The position numbers and the translations under genes were made by a program. A DNA stretch of 64,000 nucleotides. It comes from Spizellomyces punctatus DAOM BR117 (Eukaryota; Chytridiomycota; Chytridiomycetes; Spizellomycetales; Spizellomycetaceae). Numbering within the stretch: the first letter of the stretch is position 1; each line of letters opens with the position of its first letter. This document shows, in pieces, positions 1 through 10,898 of this stretch. The DNA lies in NCBI RefSeq assembly GCF_000182565.1, contig NW_015971547.1, forward strand, positions 477,339 through 541,338, in the 5' to 3' direction. Under the pieces are notes generated by a model. The model was given only the letters and a program-made list of their open reading frames with translations, did no database searches and was not told the DNA's origin.

Positions 1-48
1 TCTTGGGCGTATCAACGCAAGAATATACTGACGCAACGTGGGAAGAAG

Positions 49-1557
49 ATGTCATCCTACTCGTACTCTCCATACTACTCGCCTTATGCACCAACCTCTG
101 GGCGTTACTCACCCTACAACGCCTACCAACCCTATCCACCGCCTGCGCGCCCAGGTTCATCGGCATCGTCCGGATCCGGTGTCGAAATGATACCCACACA
201 ACCGTCGGGGACGCCAACGTCACCATATCTGCATTCGTGTGCAACACCGCCGTTACCCGTTGGTGCACGGTCTGCGTCTGTATCGCCACCTCCAAATATG
301 TACGGTAGTAATCTACATCATGGACAGCATCACGGCCGGTCAGTTAGTTTACCGCGAGGTGTTCGATCTAGATTGGGTTCGCGGGATCAGGATGAGTGGG
401 TGGATCACCGATCACATAGAGAGGAGATGTTGGATGGGCGGTATGAGGATAGGGATGCAAAGGATGTTGGGCTGGGTGTGGTACCACCTCTAGATGAAAT
501 GTCTTCGACTTTACCCTTGGCGTCCGATGAGCATGTTCACAAAACAAAGGATCTACTGGAGAAAAACGGCTTGTACACTGACTTGAACCAAACAGAGAGC
601 GAGGCGGATTTTGAATCGAATCCGAATCATCACAACCAACCCGGAGTATCCGACTATCCCAACCCCGGTCGAGACGCAAAGCAAAGCACCGTGTTTCACC
701 ATTTCACGCGGGACGACAGCTATACCCCATCCCGTAGTCCCACTCCCACTCCCAAACACTTTTACCGCCCGCCACCCCAAGCACCCGCGTCTCACATTCA
801 CCTCTTTCTCTTCTCCACCCTCACATTTATTCTCTTGCACCATTTACCATTCTTTTCTTCGTGGACTCGCACTCTCCGCTTACGACTAGGCTTTTACCCT
901 GCGCTCATCATAACCCTAGCAACCTCGGTAGCAGGTGGCACAATATTCCGGTCAAAACGCACAGCTATAGCAAACTTTTTGGTCAAGTGCCGTGCACACC
1001 CCGCCTCCCGCGAATTTGGGGCATTACTGGCAGCAATCACATTAGCGTACATTTGCGCCATCATGGCTCCACTTGCGTTCCGAATGTTGCATTCTCTTGC
1101 AACTCGCATCCCGATTTTGGGACCTTTGGGCGTGTACATTGCGTTGATGTGGTGGTGTGTCATGTTTTCGCTTGTTGGTATATGGGCTATGGCATTTTTC
1201 GCGTGGGATGTCACAAAAGTCGTGCATGGGGCGGTTGTCAATATTTTCCGATATGTTGTGGCGGCTGATCAGGATATTTCGTCTGCATCTTCGTGTGCAT
1301 CTTCGTCGGTGGGGGTGTCGACTTTTAGAGTGGTCAATGTGAGTGAATCGGAAGATGAGGATATAAAGGTTTCGGCAAGTGTGTCGGCTTATGTGGCCGC
1401 CAGTGAGAGGTTATCGACATGTGCAATTGAGAAGGGGAAGATGGCTGTAGGGAGGTTTGGAAGGGTGGCGGAAGCAGCTGAACCCGCATCAGGCATGTCA
1501 ACGCCGAGATTGAGTAGGAATTCCTCTTTTACGGATAGGCGGATGGCGATTTATTGA
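49..1557 (+). CDS. Hypothetical multi-pass membrane protein (502 aa)
   Basis: One uninterrupted reading frame of 502 codons, starting at the first ATG of the frame and ending in TGA. Residues 1-60 are rich in Tyr, Ser and Pro (repeated SPY/PY motifs); residues 60-240 are hydrophilic and look disordered. About four hydrophobic segments follow, near residues 247-268, 278-299, 322-344 and 357-386, then a Ser-rich cytosolic-looking tail of about 115 residues. The layout (long soluble N-terminus, compact TM core, Ser-rich tail) resembles fungal membrane proteins of unknown role. I recognise no family motif. It lies tail to tail with the NASP gene, with 155 bp between stops. Length of frame and hydropathy make it a real gene; function is unknown. 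Confidence 0.75.
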   Translation: MSSYSYSPYYSPYAPTSGRYSPYNAYQPYPPPARPGSSASSGSGVEMIPTQPSGTPTSPYLHSCATPPLPVGARSASVSPPPNMYGSNLHHGQHHGRSVSLPRGVRSRLGSRDQDEWVDHRSHREEMLDGRYEDRDAKDVGLGVVPPLDEMSSTLPLASDEHVHKTKDLLEKNGLYTDLNQTESEADFESNPNHHNQPGVSDYPNPGRDAKQSTVFHHFTRDDSYTPSRSPTPTPKHFYRPPPQAPASHIHLFLFSTLTFILLHHLPFFSSWTRTLRLRLGFYPALIITLATSVAGGTIFRSKRTAIANFLVKCRAHPASREFGALLAAITLAYICAIMAPLAFRMLHSLATRIPILGPLGVYIALMWWCVMFSLVGIWAMAFFAWDVTKVVHGAVVNIFRYVVAADQDISSASSCASSSVGVSTFRVVNVSESEDEDIKVSASVSAYVAASERLSTCAIEKGKMAVGRFGRVAEAAEPASGMSTPRLSRNSSFTDRRMAIY

Positions 1558-1712
1558 TCATGGTGTTAGTGTATTTGTTAATGTATTTTTTGGTATTGGC
1601 GGTTTGGTAAACAATATATCTGTCGTTGATATTGGCGACCTATTGACATTCACACCGCCCAACTGTTATCCATGCAAACAACCCACAGTCATGTATAAAA
1701 ATATACAGATTC

Positions 1713-3202
1713 CTACGCCCCTTCATCTTTAGCTGTCTCTTCTACCTTTGCTTCACCCGCAGCTTTAGTGTCCAGGGGTACTGCTTCCTGTTTTGCCTCA
1801 CCAGCGTCTAGCTTAGTCTTTTTAGCATCTCCATTTTGCGTCGCCGCCTCTGGTGCTTTTCGCTTTTTGACAAGGCTAGATATATCTGTGACGGGACCGT
1901 CCTCCTTCTTTAACTCTGGGGAAGGAATCAATTCTGTGGCTTCTTCGACCACCTTGTTCACCGCGCTCATCTTCGCGTGGAGTTCTTCGACCTAATCCAA
2001 GCAAGACGCCATCAGCAACTCAACACATCTTGGTCATCTTATACATAAAAGACGCACCTTTGCTTCCAGATCCGTTATCATCTCTGTCAGCTCTTTGATC
2101 TCTTCACTTTGATCCACGTGAGGGGTTGTCGCAGGTGCCTTGCCCTTACTACTCTGATCCTCAGCTTTAATGGCTTTGAGTTCCTCAAGGCGTTTGCTCA
2201 TATCCGCCATGGCGCGCTTGACTTCATCCAGGGCTTGGGGGTACTGTCCAGTGCCCTCCAACGTGAGAGCAACGTAGTATCGCGCTTCAGCCAACTCGCG
2301 ATGACCGATTTCCGGATATCTTTCTCGGATTTCGAGGGTTTTCTTATACTCTTCCAGAGCTTCCCTGGGGCGATCTGTGGTTTTGTGTCGTAGTCAGATA
2401 AAGCAATGAAATGTTCGACAAGTGGATTCTTATGTACCTCCTTCAAGGTGATAGTGGCCAATCAACAAATAAACATCAGCTAATCGGCGATTGCTCGCTT
2501 CCGAGTCCATTTGCTGGTATGCGGTTGCTGCCACCGTGAGAGCTTCGTATGCAATCTCCATGTCCTCCGCGTCTTCATCAGCTTCTTGTGCTGGGATCTC
2601 TTCGACGTTCTCTGCTCCGTCACCTTCAAAGATAAACCGGGAGGCTTTTTCTGCGAGCTCTTTCAATGCTAAGGATTTGCAAGGGTTAATAACGACATTA
2701 TTTCCACGACCGATAATGATGGGAAATACCAGCAGCTGCCATTTCATCCGGATCCTGAACTTTGTCGTCGACTCCAGACTTTCCAAATACGGAGCTCTTT
2801 TCAACAGCCAAGAAGTACAGAGCCCGACCGTAGAGATAAAGGGCGTCGGCGCATTCCGGGGCACCGTCTCCATAGTGTGCAGACCTAAGTGTGCCAACCT
2901 TGTGAGATATTAACCAGCGAAACATTCCAAAAAGGTACTTACAGAGCAGACACGGCTCTACTCAACTCCTCAGCAGCATACTCATACTGCTTCTCTATGA
3001 TGAATTTCTCCCCCGTCTCCAACATTTGAATAGCTTCCTCGATAGAAGGCAAGTCCTCCTGCTCGTCCTCGAAATCTTCGACGGAGCTACCCGCTACCTC
3101 AGGCTCTTGTGCATCCATATTTTCGGGCTCAGCGGGAGTATTCTTGGTGGAACTGTTGGTAGCCGATTCTTGAGTGGTTGGCAAAGGTTCTTCAGAGGTC
3201 AT
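1713..3202 (-). CDS. NASP/Hif1/Sim3-type histone chaperone (SHNi-TPR)
   Basis: Histone H3-H4 chaperone of the NASP family, expected in nucleus and cytosol. Spliced from five exons; the first intron is 2885-2942. The start ATG at 3202 opens an acidic N-terminus, then a first TPR-like helix pair (EEAIQMLETGEKFI, then ECADALYLYGRALYFLAVEK after the first intron). A long acidic insertion (residues about 130-175, many Glu/Asp) interrupts the TPR array, which is a NASP hallmark. Further TPR helices follow (LADVYLLIGHYHLE; REALEEYKKTLEI; AEARYYVALTLEGTGQY), then a coiled coil and a basic tail (KKRKAPEAA) that may be a nuclear signal. Motif order identifies the family well; which fungal orthologue name applies cannot be settled by eye. 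Confidence 0.88.
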
Positions 3203-3860
3203 TGCGTGATGCCAGTATGAAATGGTGGTGAAAACTCACAGAGTGTCCGGACAAGGAGACCCACAGTCTGTGTCTGGCACGTGTGTGGCTTAGCTGTTAG
3301 CTAATCCAAACTCGATCATGACCCAAAAATTCCCACGCTCGTCTTCTCGTATTTCCTCCATCATTTTCCTTGTCAGCAACTACGAGTTTGAATCTCGCTC
3401 ATGGCAATAACCCATGGCATTTTTACTGCTTTTCAAATCGCATTCGTATCAAGAGATGCATTGGAAAATACTTTGTTTTTTTGTTGGATTTTGTATTGCG
3501 CAGAGCATGACCGCGTTCATCAATGATTGTAAAGTTTCTTCCTTTTATTTCATCCTTTATTGTAAGAGACAAGCTCTTTTTCTTTATTACAGGCCCTCCC
3601 CCTGGCCGGAACCAGAGAACACTCCCACCGAGGTGGATCGTGGGTGCCGCTCCCCCAACGCGGGTCACTCAGTCCTGTTCAACCAAAGAAGACTAGAATA
3701 CGCGGCAGGAAATAAAGAAGAAGAAGAAGACAAGAAAAACCCGACCTTGCAAACCTGAGATAAAAGCACAAAACACAAAACAAATACCACCTCAAAAACC
3801 CAAGCACAAGAAAACCCCACCGCGTAAAGAAGAAGCCGGGGGGAGGCGAGAAAGGTCGTC

Positions 3861-3867
3861 TTTTATA
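3861..3867 (-). promoter_or_regulatory. TATA box candidate
   Basis: Reads TATAAAA on the minus strand, preceded by GGGT and followed by a pyrimidine-rich stretch (CTTTCTCGCCTCCCC) like an initiator or leader. The minus-strand sequence downstream (3850 to about 3400) holds only short frames, so the product is unknown. Confidence 0.35.
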
Positions 3868-4427
3868 ACCCTGGGGGACTGCGCTGTTTTTTGCAATGCG
3901 GAATTCTCGGCGGAAGATAACGTATCCTGCGTACGTCATTCTTCTGAGCACGCCATGAACGCCCAATCATTGTCGCCGCCCAATCATTGTCTTCGTCGTG
4001 TTCCCCTCCTGGCGTGCATTCGTTCCCCTTGCACACGCGCGAGCCAATATTATGTAAACGCGCCCATGGTCGAATCATCATATTGCCTTATGGATAATCC
4101 AAGGGCTCTATGGATAATCCAATGCATTCGCCAGCAGCTGCTTTCTAGTGTACAACTGAATGGATTGGATGCAGAATACCGTCGCCTCTTGAAGGCAAGC
4201 AGTGTGTATCTTTTACCGATTAGCGCCGTGTAAAACGTCATGTATTGCATTTGGGCGTCGGTTCTCATTCTTTGCCTGCCAGTCTCCTCAGACCACAGAC
4301 CAGGATGTGCAGGATTTCATAGCAGTAATGCGCAGTGCTACGGATGGTCTTTTGCCCAAAGAGCATTTCATGCTATCGCATCCAATCATACATAATTCCT
4401 TCCATCAAGACTCGAGTCATTACTTTC

Positions 4428-4462
4428 AATGCATTGCACCAAAAATGCAAGTGCAATGCATT
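4428..4462. repeat. Perfect 12-bp inverted repeat, 11-nt spacer
   Basis: Left arm AATGCATTGCAC (4428-4439) and right arm GTGCAATGCATT (4451-4462) are exact reverse complements around an 11-nt A-rich spacer. It could fold as a hairpin or be a dimeric protein binding site. TGCATT-type words recur nearby, for example near 4125. Confidence 0.7.
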
Positions 4463-5831
4463 CGAACATAATCTCTACAGGCCCATCCAGGAAGGTCGTC
4501 ATTGTCAGACCTAATTAACTGCCTCTATTACGTTGCACGGATAAGGATCCTTTGAAGGGCATGCAATTTGTCCCTTGCCGTCGGGATAACACGGGACACG
4601 ATGGGCGGCACCTTGACCGCGTGCGCGTTCCATCCAAAGGTCATCTCCTGCTGTCGTCATCATGAATGCATACAAGACAAGGAAGTTTGAAGGAAGATGG
4701 ATGCACATCGCGCAGTAATCCAAGCAGCTCAAGCATGCAGCCGTATGGCAGCGTCTGGCAGAGTCTGGCACTCAATGTAAATGTATCAATGTTTTTCAAC
4801 TTATGCCTTCAGCATATCTCCCAACGTTTCGACTTGATAATGACTGGAACATGGGTTTTACTAACTCATCAGCGTCTATCTTCCAATGATATTCCATCAT
4901 CACACATACAGGTCCTTGAATCTTCCATATCAAGAAGAATGACCAAAGGGGGATACAAAGGCGATGACGCACGCGGATATCGCGTACTCTATCGTCACAC
5001 AGGACAGATACATCAGAACACAAGTCCCTTCCTTCCATGCTTCTTGTCCAATTATCGCTCTAACTCTGAACGCCCATTGGAGTATGCCAAGAACGCTGCT
5101 GCAGGACGGATGGAGGATGCTAGCTCTCAACTCACCACCGTCGTCCTATTCCTTGCTAAAGCCCAGCACTGCATAAAATAATTACACTCTCAAAGTGTCT
5201 TTCTACGAATATTTGAAATTCCATCTTCAAATATACATTAAAATGCCCGTTGAAATATACAAAAGGAGAGGGTGGGTCCATGGGACATGGAACACCTCTA
5301 AGAAAACTGTGCCGCAGACGCACGCGTAACTAAGCCTCGCGAAAAGTTGACATATCGCCTTGGTCTCCTTCCTTCTTTTTCCTATGAGCCCTTCTGCCCA
5401 GGCCCACCGTAGGTTGCATGTCCATCTACTCTTACGGGGTGAACAGCTGCAGTGCTTATTATGCATTATTGGAGATGGATACTCGCATAATTCGTTTAGC
5501 GCATGAATTGGACGGACATTGTTTGTTCTTTGCGCTGTTGAACGAGGTGCAGTAGATCCAGAACGTAATGGGTCATGCAGCTGGTGTACAAAAGAACCCT
5601 GCAATTTCAATTACTCCATGCGTGGATGGAACGACCAGGTTTACCCCTTGCATGATGACGAGTGTATTTGAAATACCTGACCACATTGACACGCGCGCGC
5701 GTTTTTTGTTTTTTTCTTCCGCGATATCCCGAATACCAGCCCCAGCACGCCATCGCAATTAGGCCCCGTTTCTTTTCTTTTTGGAGATTGATGGGGGAGT
5801 ACTGCGCGAGATGGGGGGGCCTCGGAAAGTC

Positions 5832-5840
5832 TATAAAAAG
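5832..5840 (+). promoter_or_regulatory. Strong TATA box (TATAAAAAG)
   Basis: A GTCTATAAAAAGG element followed by a pyrimidine-rich tract (CTCTCGCCCATCTCCCC). The same GTCTATAAAAAGG core occurs at 58396-58408, also before a pyrimidine-rich leader. A TCGG satellite begins about 130 nt downstream. Confidence 0.5.
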
Positions 5841-5968
5841 GCACCCTCTCGCCCATCTCCCCAACTTGTCTTCACTCGTTTTTTTTCTTCTTCTTCTCAT
5901 GTTTCTTGTTTTCCTCTGTTCTTGCCTTCCTGTTGCGTGCTTGTCTTTCACTTTTCTTATTTATTTTA

Positions 5969-6336
5969 GTTCGTTCGTTCGGTCGTCTTTCGTTCGTTCG
6001 GTCGGCCGGCTTTCATTCGTTCGGTCTTCCCTCCTTCGTTCGTTCGCGTCTCTCCGTTCACTCGGGCCTCATATTTCCTTCGGTTCGCCTCATATTTCGG
6101 TCCGTCGGTCGGTCTTCCTTCGGTTGTGCCTCATATTTCGGTCGTGCCTCATCTCGGTCGGTCGGTCGGTCTTCGGTTGTGCCTCTTATCTCGGACGGTC
6201 CTCATATCTCGGTCGCGCCTCATATCTCGGTCGGTCGGTCGGTCTTCCTCCTTCGGTCGGGCGGTCGGTCGGTCGGTTCTCCTCCTTCGGTCGGTCGGGC
6301 GGTCGGTCGGTCGGTTCTCCTCCTCCTTCGGTCGGC
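5969..6336. repeat. TCGG/TTCG tetranucleotide satellite with higher-order units
   Basis: About 370 bp of degenerate TTCG and TCGG tetranucleotides. From about 6065 a longer unit containing GCCTCATATYTCGGTCG (and variants) recurs about six times, alternating with (GGTC)n runs; the end has larger repeated blocks (GGTTCTCCTCC plus TTCGGTCGG). The plus strand is nearly free of stop codons because of its composition, giving long but meaningless frames of Ser-Phe-Val-Arg and Val-Gly-Arg-Ser. The strong strand asymmetry (few A on the plus strand) suggests replication slippage. Confidence 0.9.
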
Positions 6337-7471
6337 GCGGCGGGTTTGTACCTTGTTTTCTTTTCCGTTTCGGCGCACCATTTCTTTGCAGGGAACGATA
6401 AAGGTGCGTACGTTCGTTTGTGGTTCAAATGCAGCCTGCCACAAGTCTTGCACTTGTGGTTGCCGGTCACAAGCCCGGGTAAATGCAGAGTGGAACCTTT
6501 TGCTATTGTACTTGCCTATGGTGTTTTGGTTGTTTGGGTGCGATAAGTCTTTGTGATCTTGTAATAAAGTGCCTATTGTACAGTAGCAGTTCTTGTAATC
6601 TTGATATAATAAAATATTAAAATGCCTATTCCAAACGACTTTTTCATGACCAATAAATAAAATAATCTTCCAAATTGTCAAACTTGACAATCCAAATCAA
6701 AAACTTGGCGCATATGAGCACTATCTTGAATTTGCAAACATTGTGATGTCGAGCTCAGAAAGCACTAGGCATCAAGCCTGATAGGTCGGTTAATGGAACA
6801 AGAGCCGTGTCAACGCACATTGGAGATGTGATACCAGCCAGTGTTTTCGCTGATTCGGGAGGCCCGCCAATCTGTGCACGGACAAATTTCAACACAAAAG
6901 TGTTAGAATCCCGTCAGCAAAGAATTGTCCAGCACGCTGCCAAACTGTTTTGATATCTCGTACGTTTCAAAGGAGCTTGGAGCCACTGCTACCGGTTATC
7001 GGTTATTGTACGCACGCAAGCTACCCAATACGCTCAACCCAATGACAATACTGCTCGTAGCCTGGGATTATTTCTAGATCTACACTATTATCCACTTCCA
7101 TATATATAGCTCATCCTCTACCAATGAATATGTCGATGGAATATGCACCGCCAGTGCTGCGTCAAACGTAGGCTTGGTCGTACGCGGATGATGTGGAATA
7201 GCATGCTGTCAAATAGAAAGACTTGCAGATGAAAAGGCGTCGGACGTTGTCTGTTCACACCACTTTTTGACCAAAAGATGGTGACGGTGGCCAAACTTCT
7301 TACAGAGGTGGAAGAGCTGACAAGGACGATCACACATTGTCCTCCACAGAAAGGTAAGGGTATTTCAAAATAACGACTATTTTCGAACCATAGAACACAA
7401 ATGAGAAAGAAAATACAAGCAAAAGTTCACACAAACATAAAAAAATATACGCCAGCTATTCTACATCTGCT

Positions 7472-10400
7472 CTACAATTTGGCCTTAACATAGACCTGCT
7501 GCCCAAACGTCCCATCCTCAGACGCAGGGGTACCCAGATTCTTGTTCGTACCTTTCCACCCATCCTCAAAAGCAGCAGCAAGTACCTCATCAACCGTTTT
7601 GGCAAACACAAACTCAATATCCTTTCTCACGTTTGCGGGGACCTCTCGCAAATCATTGGCATTTCGAAACGGTATGATGACCCGTCGAATGCCACCACGA
7701 TGAGCTGCAAGGACTTTTTCCTTGATACCGCCGACGGGGAGTACTTGGCCCCTCAATGTTATTTCGCCTGTCATCGCAGTATGGTCGCGAACAGGTTTTT
7801 GGGAAAAGAGGGAGACGAGGGCAGTGACGATAGTGACACCGGCGCTAGGACCATCTTTGGGAATCGCACCGGCGGGGAGATGGATGTGGACATCGAGACC
7901 TTCAAGGACATTCGAGGTTGAGACTTTGGCGAGACCTAGGCGGGTGGCGTTTGCGCGGACCCAAGTTAGACCCAATTGAGCGGATTCCTTGATCACGTCA
8001 CCCAGTTTGCCTGTCGTTTCGGAGACAAAGCAAAGTCAATAAATCTGTCTTACATTATGACCAAGTCACAAATGGAAAGGAACCTACCGGTTAGATGAAG
8101 CACCCCCTTCCCAGCCATCTGCGTCGCCTCAATAAATAACAATCCACCGGACCCACTGGCTGTCCAAGCCAATCCAGTCACAACACCCGGTATCGAGGCC
8201 CGTTCCGCAACTTCATCATCAAATCTCTCTGGTCCAAGAATCTTCTCCAGCTTTTCTGGTGTCACGTTCCCATTGAACGCATCAGGGGTAGTCTTTTCCT
8301 TTGCATCCGCATACTCCACGGCCATCGCTCGACAAACCGCTCCAATTTCCCGCTCCAAGTTACGGACACCGGCTTCACGGGTGTACCCCGTGGCAATCTT
8401 CATGAGGACATTCTCCTCAATCCGAATTTCGTCAGGTTCAATTCCGTGAGCTTTGATTTGCTTTGGCAAAAGGTGCCGTTTTGCAATGTGAAGTTTCTCA
8501 TCAAATGTGTATCCAGGAATGCGTATCACTTCCTATTAAACGTTGCAATTATGTCAGTTTCTGGTACCAAATCATCACATCTAATTTCAATTTGCTGTAT
8601 CCTCACCATACGATCGAACAGCGGACCCGGAATCGTATCTGCATCGTTTGCGGTGGCAATGAAAAGGACATTGGAAAGATCAAAGGGAACGTTGAGGTAA
8701 TGATCGGTGAAAGTTGAATTCTGCTCTGGATCCAAAACTTCGAGCAATGCTGAGGAAGGGTCCCCACGGGCGTCATGGCCCAGCTTATCTATCTCGTCTG
8801 CGAAAGGCAAACAGCAAGGTGAGTCCAGAAGAATACCAAAGTTTGGACTTATATAAACGATGCAAAAAGCACATACCGAGTAGGATTACTGGATTATTCA
8901 CACCACATCTTCGAAGTCCCTGAATGATCCGCCCAGGAAGCGCACCAATATAAGTTCGCCTATGTCCACGGATCTCGGCTTCATCCCTCACGCCCCCCAG
9001 AGAAATACGATGGAATTTACGTCCCAAGGCATTCGCCAAAGATTTGCCCAGACTCGTTTTCCCAACTCCTGGAGGCCCAAGGAAGCACAAAATTGGTCCC
9101 TTGAGATCTTGCTTAAGTTTCCGGACAGCAAGGTACTCGAGAATACGGGTTTTGACCTTCTCCAACCCAAAATGATCTTCATCCAATTGACTTCGGGCCC
9201 GCGCAATGTCCATCACGTCCTCAGTTTGCTTCTCCCACGGGAGTTCGGACAGCCATTCTAGATAGGTACGAACGACCTGATACTCTGCCATACTCGGATG
9301 CATCCGCTTCAGACGGCGAAGTTCACGTTCAGCGGCTTTGGTTGCTTCTTCTGGCAGTTTTGCTTCGGAGATCCGTTTTGTGAGGTCTGCCACGTCGTCC
9401 TCCTCCTGGTCATCTGACTCTCCCAATTCCTTTTTGATCGCATCAAGCTAGTGCACAAATTGAGCTATTTACCACATTTGCGTAAAGATTTTGATGCGGA
9501 AATTTACCTGTTGACGGAGGTAAAACTCCCGTTGCTTTTTCCCTAATTTACTCTCCACGGTGGATTGTAGCTTTTGAGATATCTTTAGGACTTGTATCTG
9601 TCGCGTGAGCAGCTCCAAGGTACGGGTAATCCGCGTCTTCACATCAATGGTCTCCAAAATTTGCAGTTTTTCCTCCATGCTCACATCGATCATACTGGCG
9701 AACAAGTCAGCCAGCTGACCTGGTGGCGTTGAGTCGAGCATTTGCCTGAGTTGGTTGAGTACTGTTGGTGGAAGCTGTAGTTGGGAAAGAACATTGGCTA
9801 GTTCTTGATTCAAAAAGTTAGCACAACTGCGCAAATTCTATTCGGGAGGGACAAACTAACCATGTCCACTTGTGCGCAGGTTCAGAATGATTGCTTGCAG
9901 CTCTGTGTCCTCTTTATCAATCTCCATCTCCATATGGATGCTTATAGCAGCTTCGAAATATGGAACAGTTTTTACAAACTTTTCAATTTTGAATCGCGCA
10001 ATCCCTGCAAATCAGAGTCAAAACTAAGGCTATTAAGAGGTACCACTAGCAGGAAACCAACCTTCCAATGTCACAGCATATGTAGCGCGAGAGAGTCTAG
10101 CCTCATTAGGACTATTCTTTTTAAATGCCACAATGCGGGCAGCAACACCCCATGAAAAGAGCTCGCTTTGGTCTATAGGTTTCCGGCCATCGTCCTGCTC
10201 GACGGTACGTGGCTTTCCCAAGCGGGATACAGAAGAGGTCGGTGTAGATGTACCGTTACTTGATTGATCATCCTTGGCAATAGGTTTGATGGGAACGCAG
10301 CCGACAATGATGCTCTGGTTTTTCGCATATTGGAGCCATAGCTGGTCCATCAGATGCGTCGTGTCTCTCCTCCCAATTTGCAGGCGAAGCACGATTCCGG

Positions 10401-10476
10401 GCAGGAGGACCCGGTTATTGCGTGTCGGGATGATGGGAAGAACCCGCGGGATTTCTGGCGCTTTGGAAGGAGCCAT
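7472..10476 (-). CDS. Peroxisomal Lon protease (LonP2/Pln type)
   Basis: ATP-dependent AAA+ serine protease for protein quality control. The ATG at 10476 starts [17 protein letters not shown], a Lon N-domain opening with no mitochondrial presequence. In order: Lon N-domain split by introns; helical middle region; AAA+ module with Walker [14 protein letters not shown] (near 9025-9065) and Walker B ILL-DEIDKLG, interrupted by an intron at about 8800-8880; then the protease domain with catalytic Ser in PKDGPSAG and Lys in [14 protein letters not shown]. The protein ends VYVKAKL, and AKL is a type 1 peroxisomal targeting signal. Lack of presequence plus the C-terminal signal separates it from mitochondrial Pim1. 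It is divergent from an acyl-CoA synthetase that also ends in AKL. Confidence 0.95.
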
Positions 10477-10898
10477 CGGCAACAAAAGTTGAAATGAAAT
10501 CTACTCAAACTGCAATGCAACAGCAATTTAAAGTTCGCCTTGAAGCACTTTGTCATCTCGTTCCGTTGGCTAAGCCCCCAATAAGATCTTCCAGTCACAT
10601 GTCAATCTGCCCCATGTGACATTTGGGGCGGATGAAATCGCTGCCGGATTCAACTCGTTGCGTCTTTCCGTTTTGTTGAATTTACGCCATTTCAACCCCC
10701 CATCCGCCAACGGTTTCCTGTGCAAACAAGGCACGCACAAGTACCTCCTACGCAATCTCCAGTGACAGGTAGGTTGGCGGGTGTAGAACGTCTACTTTGA
10801 CAATTGTGCTTGTAACAAAAAGAGATCACGGACTGAACATTGGACTACCGTTTTTCATCTAGCACCATTCCATATATTCCTCTTGTTCGCCCACCACC
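10477..10898. promoter_or_regulatory. Divergent promoter region of Lon and acyl-CoA synthetase
   Basis: 422 bp between two start codons facing away from each other. It must hold the promoters of both peroxisomal genes. I see no clear TATA box and no certain fatty-acid response element; CCCCCAATAA near 10576 and repeated CACATG/CATGTGAC words near 10597-10620 are the only notable motifs. Confidence 0.5.

Larger units (their letters stand above)
3203..7471. other. Gene-poor interval, 4.3 kb
   Basis: Between the NASP start and the Lon stop no frame shows a convincing conserved protein. It contains a perfect 12-bp inverted repeat, two TATA elements facing opposite ways (3861-3867 minus; 5832-5840 plus), a short alternating CG run near 5690, and a satellite at 5969-6336. 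The longest frames (5662-6546 and 4666-5181) look like repeat or chance frames. The interval could hold non-coding transcripts or fast-evolving small genes. Confidence 0.6.

Noticed and set aside
3375-3405. A T-arm-like ACGAG TTTGAAT CTCGC, possible tRNA
   Set aside because: No matching D-arm, anticodon stem or acceptor stem within 90 nt on either strand.
4666-5181. A 171-codon plus-strand frame
   Set aside because: No motif, unremarkable residue use, and no good start context; it looks like chance in a gene-poor region.
5662-6546. A 294-codon plus-strand frame, and two overlapping frames of 216 and 91 codons
   Set aside because: They run through the TCGG satellite; composition alone removes stops, and the peptides are SFVR/VGRS repeats with no domain.
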